This document shows, piece after piece, positions 25,301 to 36,400 of a stretch of DNA of 64,000 bases. Made by a program: the position numbers and the translations under genes. The notes beneath the pieces are model-generated. The model saw only the letters and a list, made by a program, of their open reading frames with translations, searched no databases and was not told the DNA's origin. This stretch comes from Tretioscincus oriximinensis (taxonomy: Eukaryota; Chordata; Lepidosauria; Squamata; Gymnophthalmidae). The stretch is from contig JAJVDF010000247.1 of NCBI GenBank assembly GCA_022410635.1, forward strand, positions 476,471 to 540,470, read 5' to 3'. Every line of letters starts with the position of its first letter. Positions within the stretch are counted from its first letter, which is position 1.

Positions 25301-28300
25301 ATCCCTAGCTGGCAGCCCCTGCTTTCCAGATCCAAATTTATCCCCATCTTTGGAGCATTTTTCCTGGTGGCCTCCCATTTCTTTCCCCTTGAATATGTTC
25401 GGAGCAAGGCCTTTTATGAACATGGGCTTCCTTTCCGCCTCTTCTACATGATGCCTACGTTCTTTATCTTCCGCATGCGCTTCTACGTGGCATGGTTGTG
25501 TGCTGAGGGGGGCTGCATTGCTGCCGCCTTTGGTGCTTACCCAACCACAGCTAAATCACGACCTGGTGGTGGACCCACTGTAGAATATGAGCCTCTGAGC
25601 AGGTGAGAAAATATTCTAATCAAGGTGAAACTCCATGTTGTGGTTGTGCAACTGTTTGTGGTTCTGTGAATTGCAATACACCAGGACCTTTCGGAACCTT
25701 TCATTGGCTTACAGGGTTTATCTCATCCTCTGTCTCCTTTTGTCTTAAATTGTTGCCTGCCTTAAGGTCTTTCCCAAGGAGCTTCCTCTTTATGTGACCA
25801 TAGTATTTGAGTTTCAGCCTCAGCAATGTTAATTAAACTGATAACACAAATTTAACTTGCTGGTTGGTCTTTGATATCTTCATGTGTGATAATGAGTGAT
25901 GATAGATATATATTAATTTACTGTTTAGTCTNTTTGTGATCTTAAAAAAGTAGACAAAGTTAAAGATGGTCAGAATTCTTCCTTCACTTTTTCTATAGGT
26001 TTTATAAGCAGATTTCATATCCCATGATATGACTGCATTTTATTTGTCTAAATTTGTAATTGGTTCCATTGAGGATTTATCCCATATTTTATGGTACCAC
26101 TGTTCCAAACTAGCTTGAACTAGATTTCCCTGAACTTGCTATTAGCAGTTTAGCCACTGTGGGCACGAGGTTTATTAAAGATTTGTTTTGAATTTTGGAA
26201 CTATCACTGTAGGGATGAAGGGTGAGTTTTAATTGGTGGTTGGTGATTGAGCAGATCTCTTTTCTCAATCCTTGTCCAAAACTCTGAAATTGTTGATTTG
26301 GTTTTTGACTTTTCNTTGTTAACCGCCCTGAGACCTTTGGGTATAGGGCAGCATCGATATGTAAATAAATAATAATATTTTTTGTACAGTTCAGCCATAC
26401 ACATTGATAAGGCTTCTTTACAGTCCAAAGAACTCTGCAGTCTGAAACCATTGATTCTTTGGCCCTCGACTTTTCTTATGGTTTTACTTTTATAATGGAC
26501 CTTTTGTCAGCAGGTCATGTCTTTGCTTAGCAGGAAACCTTTTAAGACGGAAAAAATGAGATCTGATACGGCTTCATTGAATGAACATTATTACAAGAAT
26601 GAGTTAGATATTCTTTCTCCTAAATAAAATGCAGCTTCTTGCTGATTGTGTTCCATAAAGTCAAAACATACAGGTGAAACCTTTTTATAACAAACTCCAA
26701 GGAACAGGAAAAATGTGCATGTTATAATGAAACTTTGTTATACTGAAATCAAGGCAAAAAAACAAATAAGTTANCACATTTTTATATGCCAGAAACCATT
26801 GCAAAATGACTTTAATACACTTTAAATGCAAGAAACCATTGAAAAAACTATTGAAAAAACTATTTTTAAATACCAGAAACCATTGCAAGAATTACTTTAA
26901 CTCTGTCCCCACTGAGCCTTATTCTGGGCTGTATCTCACTAAAGAGCTTGGCCAGTGTAGAATATGTCAGGCTCCTATTCTGAGGCACAGCCCAGAATGA
27001 AACTCGTTGGAGACAACCTACATTCTTTCAGACTTAAACACTTGGTGTTTTGCCATCTTTTCTTACAAACTGCTTTCTCTTGCCACCTTCCATCTTGCCA
27101 AGGTAAACATATTTACTTTTACATAGGATCTAATCATTGTCCCAGTCAGCCACTGGATCCTGAGGATTTAATCCTGCCATTCATTGGTGGTTTGAAAACC
27201 TTTGATGTCACTTTTAGAATCCTCTTGCACTTCAGTTTGTTATAAAAGAGTCTTGTGGAATTGTCAGGGGCACAGAAATCAATTTGTTATAGTGAAACTT
27301 TTATTGTTATAGCAGGGGAATTTTTACATTGCCCTCAGTGGTATTCTGCCAGGACTTTCTAATTTGTTTGTTACATTGAGAATTTCATTATGAAGGTTTC
27401 TTTATAAAGAGGTTTCACGTGTATAAGTGTTATACAGAAGTTGAAACAAGTCCACTGTGTTAACAACAAAATAATTACCGGTATCATACTTTAAAGCCGG
27501 AATTCTTACCTCTGGGAAAAGAGTACAGCAGAGAATCCGACTCAACTACTCTTAAAACCACAAAGAAATCGTTCAAAGTTAATATGCTACTTAACTTTGT
27601 ATAAACAGTTTAATTTTTCATGTTGAGAACATCCTAAGTATGTGGCACTTACAGGGAAGTCACTACCAGTACAACCAATATCATGGTGGAGTCTCCGTCT
27701 TGACTTTCTTTGCAGATCAGAGCGGTAGAGAGATTTTGTGTTGTTATTTGTAGGCTCTGCTAAAAAGCCAGCTGGTAGTTGGTGCTGTTGAATTGTCACC
27801 TGTTCTAAGGACCAGTTGTCAGCTTTTTCTAACGTTGGAACCTTCCCAATGCTCTTTCCAAAGGATTGTTCAGCAAGGGGGCTTATAGCACTTGGAGGCT
27901 AACAGGCTAACAGGAGATATATCTGAAGAAGTAGACATATCTACGAATGCTCATGTTACCTATCTTTCTCCTGTTAGTCTCCAAGGACTACAAAGCCTCT
28001 TGGTGGACTTTCTGAGCTAGTCTTTGACTAATATGGCTATTTCTCTGAAATAGACTGCCAAAGGATTATTAAAACATATACTTAATATGCATTACAGTGA
28101 TTTACTCTGTAGGTTATTTGTCAAGACCATTATCCATAGGCCCAGGATACAGAGACTTGCAGTTCCAGCAGTATGGCAGAGTTAATTGATAAAATTTCTC
28201 AATAAGTAAGCACCAGTGGCACCTATACATTTCAACACTGTCTTCCCAGAGCTTGTTGGCCAGGCTNTAATACAAACATTCTAGTTAACTTCCAGTTCTC

Positions 28301-30086
28301 TCTCAACAGCTCTGATTTTGGAAAGTGGTTCTATCCAATTTAAAATGAACCAGCACATTCTGACTGAACAGAAGTAGAATCAGTGATATAAGCTAGCAGG
28401 CATAACCTAATCAAGTGCCTCAAGGAAGATAAGTGGACATGGTAGCCAATTTTCCCCTAACGCTTTATGATATTTTGTTTTTGCTTCTTTTGGAGCAGAT
28501 CAGTGGATGGACAAACGTCCAGCATTGCTTACGATTATGAGACAATCAAGAACATCGATCCTCATGGCACGGACTTCTGTGTGAAGGTGAAGGATGGTAT
28601 GCGCTATTGGAACATGAGTGTCCAGTGGTGGTTGGCACAGTACATTTATAAAAGTGCACCTGTTCGTTCCTACGTCTTAAGGTGAGCTTGTGACATAAGG
28701 AAGTGACTGGTGAGATTTCTGGAAAAGTAGGATTGACATGAAAACAGTTAAAGGGGCGGGTTTCAATGAAAGTGGACAGAAAAAGTGATTGTAGATTATA
28801 GGCTGACCAGATCACCCCTTTTTTGGGAGTGCTACACGCACACGCGCACGCACACACACGGTCAGCCTATTCTAGAATATGGGTGATTTCAGAATAAGGT
28901 TTTAATTGGCTGAAGAAACACGCTGAGGTGAAGTTATTATGGGGCAGAAATGTTAACAGTGGTTGGGCTGAAAAAAAAAGGATCAATGACCCACTTCCAA
29001 GAATGGTAAAAAAACCCACAAGACCCTAACTTCTTTCACAAGGTAAATTGTGANTTAGTCGTTACATCCATAGAATCATAGGGTTGGTAGGGACCTCCAG
29101 GGTCATCGGGTCCAACCCCCTGCTCGATGCAGGATTCATTAAACCATCCCAGACAGATGACTGTTCAGTCTCTGTTTGAAGACTTCCAGTGAAGGAGAAC
29201 TCACCACCTCCTGTGGCAATCTGTTCCACTGGTTTATCACACTGACTGTTAGAAAGATTTTTCTGATATCTAATCTAAATCTACTCCCTTGCAGTTTCAT
29301 TCCATTGCTTCTAGTCCTTCCACGTGCTAATGAGAACAGTGCTGATCCCTCTGCTCTGTGATAGCCCTTCAGATATTTGTAGACAGCTATCAGGTCTCCT
29401 CTCAGTCTTCTCTTTTGCAGACTAAACATCCCCAGATCCTTTAACCATTCATATTTCTGCCCTATTGTTTCTTGTGTGTATTTCCTTTGTGCCTGATACT
29501 GCATTATCTGACTGCTTGGGCAGCAGTTTGCTGTGCTGATTGTTGGTATTCTATTCGTTTTGTTTGGCAGATTGAAACTAAAATAAAAACTCAATTTAAA
29601 AGTAGCCAAAGCTGGTATGAAGTGTGAAGGATTCTGGGTGGGCTGGAACAAGGAACGACCAAAAGCTTTAACTGCTGCTTTCTTTCCAGGAGTGCTTGGA
29701 CAATGCTGATCTCGGCCTACTGGCATGGGATACATCCTGGCTACTACCTCAGCTTTCTTACCATCCCTTTGTGCTTAGCAGCTGAGGGAGCCATGGAAAG
29801 TGGCCTGCTGAAACATCTTTCTCCTGCTGGCCGTCTCTATGGTGACTGGGTCCAGTGGTTCCTGAAGATGAGGGCCTACGATTACATGTGCATGGGCTTT
29901 GTCCTTCTGACCTTTGAAGATACCATTCGCTACTGGAGCTCAATCTATTATGTTGTCCACCTGACAGCAATAATGTTACTTCTGGCAGGGAAGATATTGG
30001 GACTCCAAAGAGAGCCCCGTTTCCAAAAAGGCAAAGGTGGAGGAATGGAGAGCCTGTATGCAGCAAGAATGATGGAACCAAAGTGA
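19362..30086 (+). CDS. MBOAT7: MBOAT7 (LPIAT1), lysophosphatidylinositol acyltransferase, complete CDS
   Basis: Seven coding exons: 19362-19437, 21168-21297, 22564-22690, 22769-22925, 25242-25602, 28499-28681 and 29690-30086. The phases agree and the sum is 1431 nt, 476 aa (human 472). The start MSPDEIIYLAVLL is close to the human MSPEEWTYLVVLL and follows an acceptor 5 bases upstream of the ATG, so the first exon is non-coding. Hydrophobic membrane segments run throughout. The MBOAT active-site pair is present: Asn322 in MRYWNMSVQWW and His357 in SAYWHGIHPGYY (human Asn321 and His356). The enzyme is known to transfer arachidonate from arachidonoyl-CoA to lysophosphatidylinositol in endoplasmic reticulum and mitochondria-associated membranes. 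It stands head to head with TSEN34 and upstream of TMC4, as in mammals. The introns hold several fold-back elements, SINEs and a pogo relic, but no coding exon is disturbed. Confidence 0.97.
20064..20322 (+). mobile_element. tRNA-derived SINE (Sauria-type)
   Basis: The A-box region is TGGTGTAGTGGCTAGAATG and the B box is CGGTTCGATTTCC, followed by CTTTAGAACTCTCTCAGCCC and a tail GGTATAGGGCGGGATATAAG with (TAAA)n. It is the closest relative of 7369-7627. Location: MBOAT7 intron between coding exons 1 and 2. Confidence 0.85.
20840..20992. mobile_element. Fold-back element (GGCTGACCAGATGACC family), partly truncated
   Basis: The inner arms TTTTTTCTGAGG and CCTCAGAAAAAACTGG are inverted around a T-rich spacer, and the right end reads GGGGTCATCTGGTCAGCCTA. 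The left outer arm is missing. The ends are bordered by ATTTAGTCCA (20829-20838 and 20989-20998), a possible target duplication. Confidence 0.6.
22165..22365 (+). mobile_element. tRNA-derived SINE (Sauria-type), internally deleted
   Basis: It starts AGAGCCAGTCTGGAGTAGTG and continues TCTCAGCCCCACCTACTTCA, with a CCGCTTTGATTCCCTTTAGG tail. The part around the B box is missing. It lies in MBOAT7 just before coding exon 3. Confidence 0.7.
23774..24083. mobile_element. Fold-back element with AT-rich centre
   Basis: The left arm starts TTAGGCTGACCAGATGACCC, followed by AAAACCCGGTTTTGGGGTGC. The right arm (24009-24083) mirrors it as GGCACCCCAAAACCGGGTTT and ends GGGGTCATCTGG. The centre (23850-24000) is a (TAATAAT)n-type low-complexity run. 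No coding. Confidence 0.75.
24272..25127 (+). mobile_element. L2-like LINE 3' fragment with a nested insertion
   Basis: Same family as 1379-1812: blocks GCCTTGGGCCCTGGCTATCT and CCCACACTCTGAAACAGC. After the insertion it resumes as GGCATCAACATTGTATAGC, and it ends in the tail CCGCCCTGGGACCAATGGTG near 25078. The host sequence is interrupted at 24595-24891. It lies in MBOAT7 intron 4. Confidence 0.7.
24595..24891 (+). mobile_element. hAT-like non-autonomous element nested in LINE
   Basis: The left end CAAGGATACTCAAACTTTTT and the right end CTGTAGTTTGAGGACCTCTA are inverted relatives. The flanking 8-mers CTCTAGGG and CTTCAGGG match at 6 of 8 positions, as expected for an aged hAT target duplication. 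Internal blocks are GGTGCCAGTTCACTGTTCC and GGCGGGCCGCATGTGG. It cuts an L2-like LINE in two. Confidence 0.65.
26317..26376 (+). mobile_element. SINE 3' tail fragment
   Basis: TTAACCGCCCTGAGACCTTT followed by GGGTATAGGGCAGCATCGAT and (AATA)n is the 3' tail of the Sauria-type SINEs at 7369 and 20064. The head is missing. It lies in MBOAT7 intron 5. Confidence 0.65.
26671..27421. mobile_element. pogo/Tigger-type DNA transposon relic, TA flanked
   Basis: The left terminus CAGGTGAAACCTTTTTATAA and the right terminus (read in reverse) CACGTGAAACCTCTTTATAA are inverted repeats. Both are flanked by TA (26669-26670 and 27422-27423). CAGxxGAAACCTxxxTATAA is the known pattern of pogo/Tigger ends. No open transposase frame remains. 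The interior holds a second repeat (about 26905-27000, GAGCCTTATTCTGGGCTGTA) that recurs in the window. Location: MBOAT7 intron 5. Confidence 0.75.
27868..28056 (+). mobile_element. PLE-like terminal fragment with hammerhead-like motif
   Basis: It contains CTGAAGAAGTAGACATATCT followed by ACGAATGC (27923-27950), where GTAGA and UCUAC can pair around CAUA. It ends in GACTAATATGGCTATTTCTC, the same end as the 12121-12574 insertion. The halves GCACTTGGAGGCTAACAGG and CCTGTTAGTCTCCAAGG are inverted. Confidence 0.65.
28801..28871. mobile_element. Short fold-back element with CA-rich centre
   Basis: TAGGCTGACCAGATCACCCC at the left is mirrored by GGTCAGCCTA at the right. About 30 bases of ACACGCGCACG-type repeat fill the middle. 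It lies just after MBOAT7 coding exon 6. Confidence 0.6.
29065..29520 (-). mobile_element. CR1/L2-like LINE 3' fragment
   Basis: On the minus strand it encodes a degenerate reverse-transcriptase C-terminus (LKDLGMFSLQKRRLRGDLIA, KIFLTVSVINQWNRLPQE). It ends at TCCAACCCCCTGCTCGATGC on the plus side. It lies in the intron before MBOAT7 exon 7 and is a different subfamily from the 55396 copy. Confidence 0.8.
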
Positions 30087-30467
30087 GGTCAGCGTGGACT
30101 TTCCCCAAAGGCCCTGGAGGTTAGGGAAGGAGATCAGAGACCACATAGGACTAATTTTACATATATGTCTCACACTTGAAACTGCCATTGGAGATTTTAA
30201 CAGATGAAAGGAATCTGCAGTTGTGCCTCAAAATCATGGCTCTTTACCTGATTATACATTAGGAGATTGAGGAATTTCTTATGATCAGTACTTACCCAGT
30301 GGGGTCTGGGGAGCCAAATATTTTAATGCCCAGGCTTTTTATCTTTATTTTTGAAGAAATCTTGAAAGTTCTGGTATTTCTCTGAAACTTGTTTTGTCTT
30401 CCTTTTGGGATTTTTTTTAATGTCAAAAACTCTGCCTATTTTTGTGTGGGGGGTGGGTGGGTTCAAG

Positions 30468-30473
30468 AATAAA
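30468..30473 (+). terminator. MBOAT7 polyadenylation signal (proximal)
   Basis: AATAAA 382 bases past the MBOAT7 stop, followed by a T/G-rich stretch (CTTGTTCACCATATCTTGCT). A second AATAAA at 31261-31266 could serve a longer 3' UTR. Confidence 0.65.
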
Positions 30474-30679
30474 TCTTGTTCACCATATCTTGCTTGCTTC
30501 CCAATAATCCCTGGCTGTTGCCATATATCTCGTGTTTAATGTTGCAGCTTTATTCATGTGGGATTCAGAAGGAATTGGTGATATACCTGCTGAGAACTGT
30601 GAGATGTAGATAACCTGGAGTAAGTCCCATCCAGGTAAAGGCAGTTGTGGATAGCAATTTTCAGTGCTCTGTCAGGTGG

Positions 30680-30868
30680 GCTGACTAGATGACCTCTTTT
30701 GGGGGGTGGTTGAAAACCCATTTTTGGGGTACCTCCCGGTTTTTTCTGAGGAAAAAAAATTCAAAAAAGAAAATTAAATATATATACATATTTTGAAAAA
30801 AATTTCCTCAGAAAAAACTGGGAGCCATCTAAAAACCCACACCCCAAAGCGGTCATCTGGTCAGTCTA
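30680..30868. mobile_element. Fold-back element (GGCTGACCAGATGACC family)
   Basis: The left arm starts GGCTGACTAGATGACC and goes to CCCGGTTTTTTCTGAGG. The right arm runs from CCTCAGAAAAAACTGGGAG to GGTCATCTGGTCAGTCTA. An 8-base repeat TGTCAGGT flanks it (30670-30677 and 30869-30876), consistent with a target duplication. Confidence 0.75.
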
Positions 30869-31269
30869 TGTCAGGTAAAAAGCATGTCAGATTCCTGCCA
30901 GCTAAATTGGGGTCTTCACTACTATGCCCCCCCCCCCCGCCCCCCAGCATTGGAATCAACTTTTCTCAACCATAGAACATGTTTCAGTTCATTTACAGTA
31001 TAATGGTCTGAATGTGAATAATTCAGCTCCTTGACTTAACATATAATTCTGAACAAGACAAAAGTATTTGAGAAAATGACTTTTTTTTTTTAATCTTAAG
31101 GGAACAGGAAAATACATATATTGGATATGTAGGCCTGAAAACTGGGTATGACCGTTTCTGTGACTGTATCTGCCCCAGGATGTATTTATATGGCAGAGAA
31201 GTAAAATGTGAAATGCCTTGCCTGTAAACACACTTTGTAATATTGGAAGCAAAGCTGAAAAATAAAATA

Positions 31270-33420
31270 TTTTTTAAGAAAAAGGTATTGCTATGGTTTG
31301 TTTTCCCTAATCATCCATCAGAGGGCAGCAGAGAACAGATTTCTTCAAGTATTGAAAACCATGCTTTACATTTTTCCTGTTAGTAAGTGCATCGTACTTC
31401 CTTGGACTGAAAGAAGAACAAATCAGTCATCTCGAAAGGAAATTAACTCGCGCTACACAGTGGAAAACAAATTGTAAAGCTTAAGCTCCAATACTGTGGT
31501 TACATAGACAGGCCTCGCTGGAAAAGACTCTGATGCTGGGAAAGATTAAAGTCCAAAGAAGAAAAGGAAAGTCGACAATGAGGTGGGTGGGTAGTGTAAT
31601 GTAAGCCAAAAACATGAGTTTGANAAGACATAGAGGGACTGCCTGGTGAGCTGTGGTCTTGGAATTCTCAAGCAGAAGAAGGTAAAACCTTAATCTTTTA
31701 AGTCCCTGCAAATGTCCTATAGAAACATCCTTCCAATCTCCCCAAACCTGAGCCTTAGCATCCCTTCTAACATCTACTGATACATCTGGCCTCCATTAAT
31801 TTCTCTATCCCTTAAATTTCATAAACCAATGGCTTATTTGTTGGTTAAGAACATCCTTCCCCTTGTCAGCCCTAACCTCTTTCCCATTAGCTTCGTAAGG
31901 TGCCCTCTGGCTCCTCTACCCGTCTTTTCTACACCATGCATAGTTTGATCTAACTCATTCATGTTTTTCTCTCCTATTTCATCCATTCTACTAGTCCTGA
32001 AAGCTGTCGCTCTTCCTGCTTTACCAAACCAAATTCAACCCATGCATTCCATCCATGAAATCCGAACATTACCTTTAATATTTTATCTTTTGTGTTTCCA
32101 AACCTTCTNCGACAAACTTAGTGTAGACATCATTTCTCACAGCAGCCCTATAATCACTGACTTCTGAGCCAAGATTTTAACCTTATTTCCTTGGTTTTTA
32201 TTTTTAATAATTATTTACATTCTTAATTCATTTGTTCCGTAGACATATAATTGTTTCTTTCCCAGGCAGAGATCAGATCTTTTGTTCTCTTTATTTCTTC
32301 TCTAAATTCAATCCTATATACATGTTTTCTTTTCTTTGAAACAAAATTAAACAGAATTTATGAAGTGACGTTTAGCTAGTGATCATTTTGTTCCATCCCT
32401 CCATCCCAGAGGCGCAGTGGTACAGTGATTAAGAGCCCAGGTGCTTCAGCAGAAAAGTCGAGTTTGAAGTTCTNTGTCGGCTGTGGAGAGATGGCCTCTG
32501 CTCTAGCTAACCCATCTATTCGAAAGCAAGAAATTGTGATTAGATAAACGGGAACCATCTCAGTGCGGTGAAAAAGATAAAAGCAAAANGCAATCTTCTA
32601 ANCAGCTTTGAGTCCCTTCGGGTGAGAAAAGCAGGATATAAAAACCCAGTTCTTCATGAGGTATAGCTGATTCAGCAGCCACTATTAATCGATTAAGCAA
32701 GTATTTACATTAATTCAAGTTTTAATCTGATTTTCTAGTTGATCTACTGCATTAGTTTACACCAGAGATTAATGTGCTCTAATTTTTAATATTCCGTTAT
32801 CCGTCCCATGACCTTTGCTAACTGGTGGGATACAAATTCGTAAATAAACATCTTAGACATTCACTGCACTGGGCCTAGTTCCTAATTATATTTCAGAATA
32901 AGGGTTTCATACGCATGCTGATGCAGACTGAAGGCTCAGTTATAAATTGACTTTACTGTAAAGACAACAGACGGCTTCACACAGAATTTGTTTAGGCATT
33001 GCCTATTGTTTAGGCAGTGCCTGAACATGCTGTTAGGTACACAGTGTGCAAACATACTGAGCAGAAGAAAAAATAAATGGTGCATAAAATATGCTTATGA
33101 GCTCAGAGACCTTTCAGAGCTCTGTAGAGAAGTTGTGTAATGGGGGGAGGTCCAATTTCCATGTAGCTTGTTTATGATGAGCTCGTATACAATGCTAGAG
33201 CTGCTTTCTAAAATAATTTCTGTGATTATAGTGATACCGTTTTGGTCATTTCTATACCCCTTTGCTGTTGCCACGTTACTGCCTTTGTTTGTGAGCTAAG
33301 CCATCTAAAGAAATCATTAATCCAAATCCAGTTTTGTCTTATTTCCTTGTTCCTTGTTCCATTTGCTAACAAGAGTAAAGTACACTGATGAGGAAATGAT
33401 CAGATCTGTAACTTATTTCA
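31270..33420. other. MBOAT7-TMC4 intergenic region
   Basis: No gene is recognised between the MBOAT7 3' end and the proposed TMC4 start. Contents: a tRNA-derived SINE at 32405-32656, a GGGCCTAGTTCC...TATTTCAGAATAAGG repeat piece near 32870-32950, and otherwise unassigned AT-rich sequence. The TMC4 promoter and 5' UTR should lie in the last part but no clear element can be named. Confidence 0.5.
32405..32656 (+). mobile_element. tRNA-derived SINE
   Basis: The A-box region is GGCGCAGTGGTACAGTGATT. The body has CTCTGCTCTAGCTAACCCAT, and the 3' tail is CTTTGAGTCCCTTCGGGTGA then GATATAAAAACCCAGTTCTT. It is related to 39838, 51555 and 54478. Confidence 0.75.
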
Positions 33421-36400
33421 ATGGAAAATGACTGGGACGGCAGTGAGGGGAGCAGTGACGATAAAACAGGTAAGGGGGTAATGCCTGCCAATTTTTCAAA
33501 TATATATTTATTCTAGGCAGGTTCCTATGGCTACTTCTGGTCTTTATGGCTACTTCTAGTATTGCTTTGGCAAACCAAATCTGGAGTTGGAAAGCAGAGT
33601 ATGCTTTAGTAGAAGCTAATTAAAAAAAGAGAGGCTCCCTTTAAATTAGAGTCGAACCAAATTAATGACGCTTGGCATAAAAATAGTTGTAAAGTGACTT
33701 TTAAATGTGATTTGTTGAAGCTAATAAAAGATACTGATGGGGCTTGAGTCTGAAATATCCAGCGCCTTATGGATGAGGGCATAAACATTTCTGAAATAAA
33801 AAAAGTATACTTTATAGTACATGAGTTAGATCAAATTGCATTTATTTAAACAAATCATGTTTATATTCATTTCCAGGGACAATGAGGTTTTAACCCATTT
33901 GCATTTTAAAGGCATGCAATGAACAGTATGATAAATTAGTTGTACTAGAATGAATAAAGTAATGGTAGGAAATTTCTACATCATATATTTTATGTTTTGC
34001 GATATATATTGTGTATTAGCAGACCAAAGTATAAAAACTTGTATCAAACGCAGTATTAATTCCTGTGAAATAATATTTAAATTGATAACTGTTGTGAAGA
34101 GAACTTAGGCTATATTATGGAATATTTACTGTACTAATTGAAAAGCCTGCACATGTGGGCTTCGGTTTGACACTGGGGATACAGGTCCACCTGGCACGGC
34201 TTCAGGTGGTGGTGGTTGGGAAACTAGTGGCTTCCAAAGTGGCACTGGAAAGCAGCAGTAGTGGGTGGCAGGTGCCCGTGGTACGGCTTCATGACAATAG
34301 CNGAGCCAAGTTCCTGGGGTGCCCAGGGCAGAAAAATGAAGGCCCCATTCCGCTCGTTTCTTACCTTCCATGTAAAGGTTTCAACGATGTGTGATGAGTC
34401 TTTGATCACCATAACTGCTTTTTGGCGTGGATGCAGCATAATCAATGACAAAGGCCCACCGTGTGTCGCTGAAGTCTTTAAACAGAAGGTAAGAACCGTG
34501 TGTGGGAAGTTACTTTCTGCGTCCTTGGAAAGCCACTGGTTCTGAAGTGCTGCAGAAAACCACGACATGGAGACCTACCTCCCCTTGCCACTGTTTCCAG
34601 CACTAAGTAGCCAAACCCAAAGCTCAGTATGGATTTGCAAGAAGCTAGTGGTGGCGAGACAGTCTGCAATGGTACAGGGCACTTGACAGTTTCCCCCCAA
34701 TTAAGTGTGCTACAGGTGCGATCATCACGACGTTTCTTGCTAAGATATAGATGTGAATACAGATCTTCCAGCAGCATTTTTTCTGCAAGTTATGATAAAT
34801 ACAGATGTTTATCAAACACAACTTTAATTTTTTTTTTAAAAAATTACACTGCCCTTGTATGTTCATCAGTAGTTTTGTTCCATATATCCATTCCCATCAA
34901 TTTTTAAATTTATAACATTTGTATCCAGAGGATGTATCCCAACATAAAACAGGTTTTTAAATATACTTAAAAATATAACCCATCTCTCCAGACTGTCCAG
35001 ACCACATGAAGAGGTACATGAAAAGAGGTATGTTTTAACTGGCACCAAATGCCTGTGGCATACCTTCAAAAGTGGGAAAGTATCACAGAGATAGTTTTTA
35101 ATATGCCACAGCCCTTTGCAGCTCTGTTGCTAAGAAAATTACAAGAAGGATCCCACTTTGGGATGTTAAAGCATGGGTAGGTCTCTAATGCATCTTCTGA
35201 TATTTGACCCTTTGTTGCAATCAGATTCCCAGGATAGAAGTGACCCTTGGCAAAGGAACCATTCCCTCTCAGTTCATTTCCCACCTAGGGTGCAGTGAAA
35301 TTTGGGCCTTGCATGCAGGCCTTCTGTCAGACATAGCTCCGTCCACCCACCCATGGCTGATTGGGCAAGAGGACAACATACACTATACAAAGATGGACTC
35401 ACCATTGTCAAATCACGTAGGTCCACCACATTCCATGAGCACATCCTGAAGGCCTTTCCTGCCATTCTAGACTGCCTGTGAACTGTTTTCAACAGTCCAT
35501 GTCAGTATATAACAGGAGAAATCTGAATAATTGGGAAATTGTGGAATGATTGATATTGGAGATGTTCCATTCCTTTTAATTGTCTGGTATCATTCCATGA
35601 GATAATAGGGAACATGTTATGAAAACCAAAAGAAGAAGAAGGAGAAGAAAAACACAAAAACCAGCTCTGCTGGTATGCCAATAAAATCTCAAAAACAACA
35701 CAGATGTTGAAATCTCAAATGTATTCACACTTCCAAAACAACGTATCATTTCCAAAAATAGTAGCTGACAGTAGGCTGGCCATTATAGATAAGGTACGAC
35801 CTCAAAACTTTTCTTCAGATGGTCTGCAAAATATTCAGAGGGCTGAAAAACATTGTAAATAGCCTTGTAAATAATTATGCAGGACAAGTCATCTAATGGG
35901 ACAACTGAAGAAAAACCATTTCATCCATCCTACAAAGTAACAAAGGCCTCAACTCATGAAGATAAGAAATGATACATTGCTTTGAAGTGCAAATACATTC
36001 ATTTGAGATTTCAACATTTGCCGGGAATATTGTTTTTGAGACTTCATTTAAAAACCAGAAGAGCCTCTTTTCCTGGCTTTTCTACTCCTTTTTGGGTATC
36101 ATTCCAATCCATGACAAGGCCTTCAAAACATGCAACTGAGGACTCAAAGCATACACAGAAGGCACAAATAAGCAACAGAGTCAGAAGCCAGCCAAATGTT
36201 CCAAAAACAGTTCCATCCTTAAAAGAAAGGAAGTGTAAAGACGGGACCCAGACCTGTTAGTAGAAAAGTTATTTCTGTGGACGGGAGTGAGCACAGATTG
36301 GCTGAGAAACATCCTCCTACCCAGGGCTGGCTGTGGTGCAGGCTGGGAGCTGTAGTCTGCACAGCCGGGTGCTTCACAAGCTGGACTGACTGAAGAGGTT

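Noticed and set aside
29139..29735. 198-codon minus-strand open frame overlapping MBOAT7 exon 7
   Set aside because: Most of it is a LINE reverse-transcriptase relic, fused by chance to antisense of the exon.
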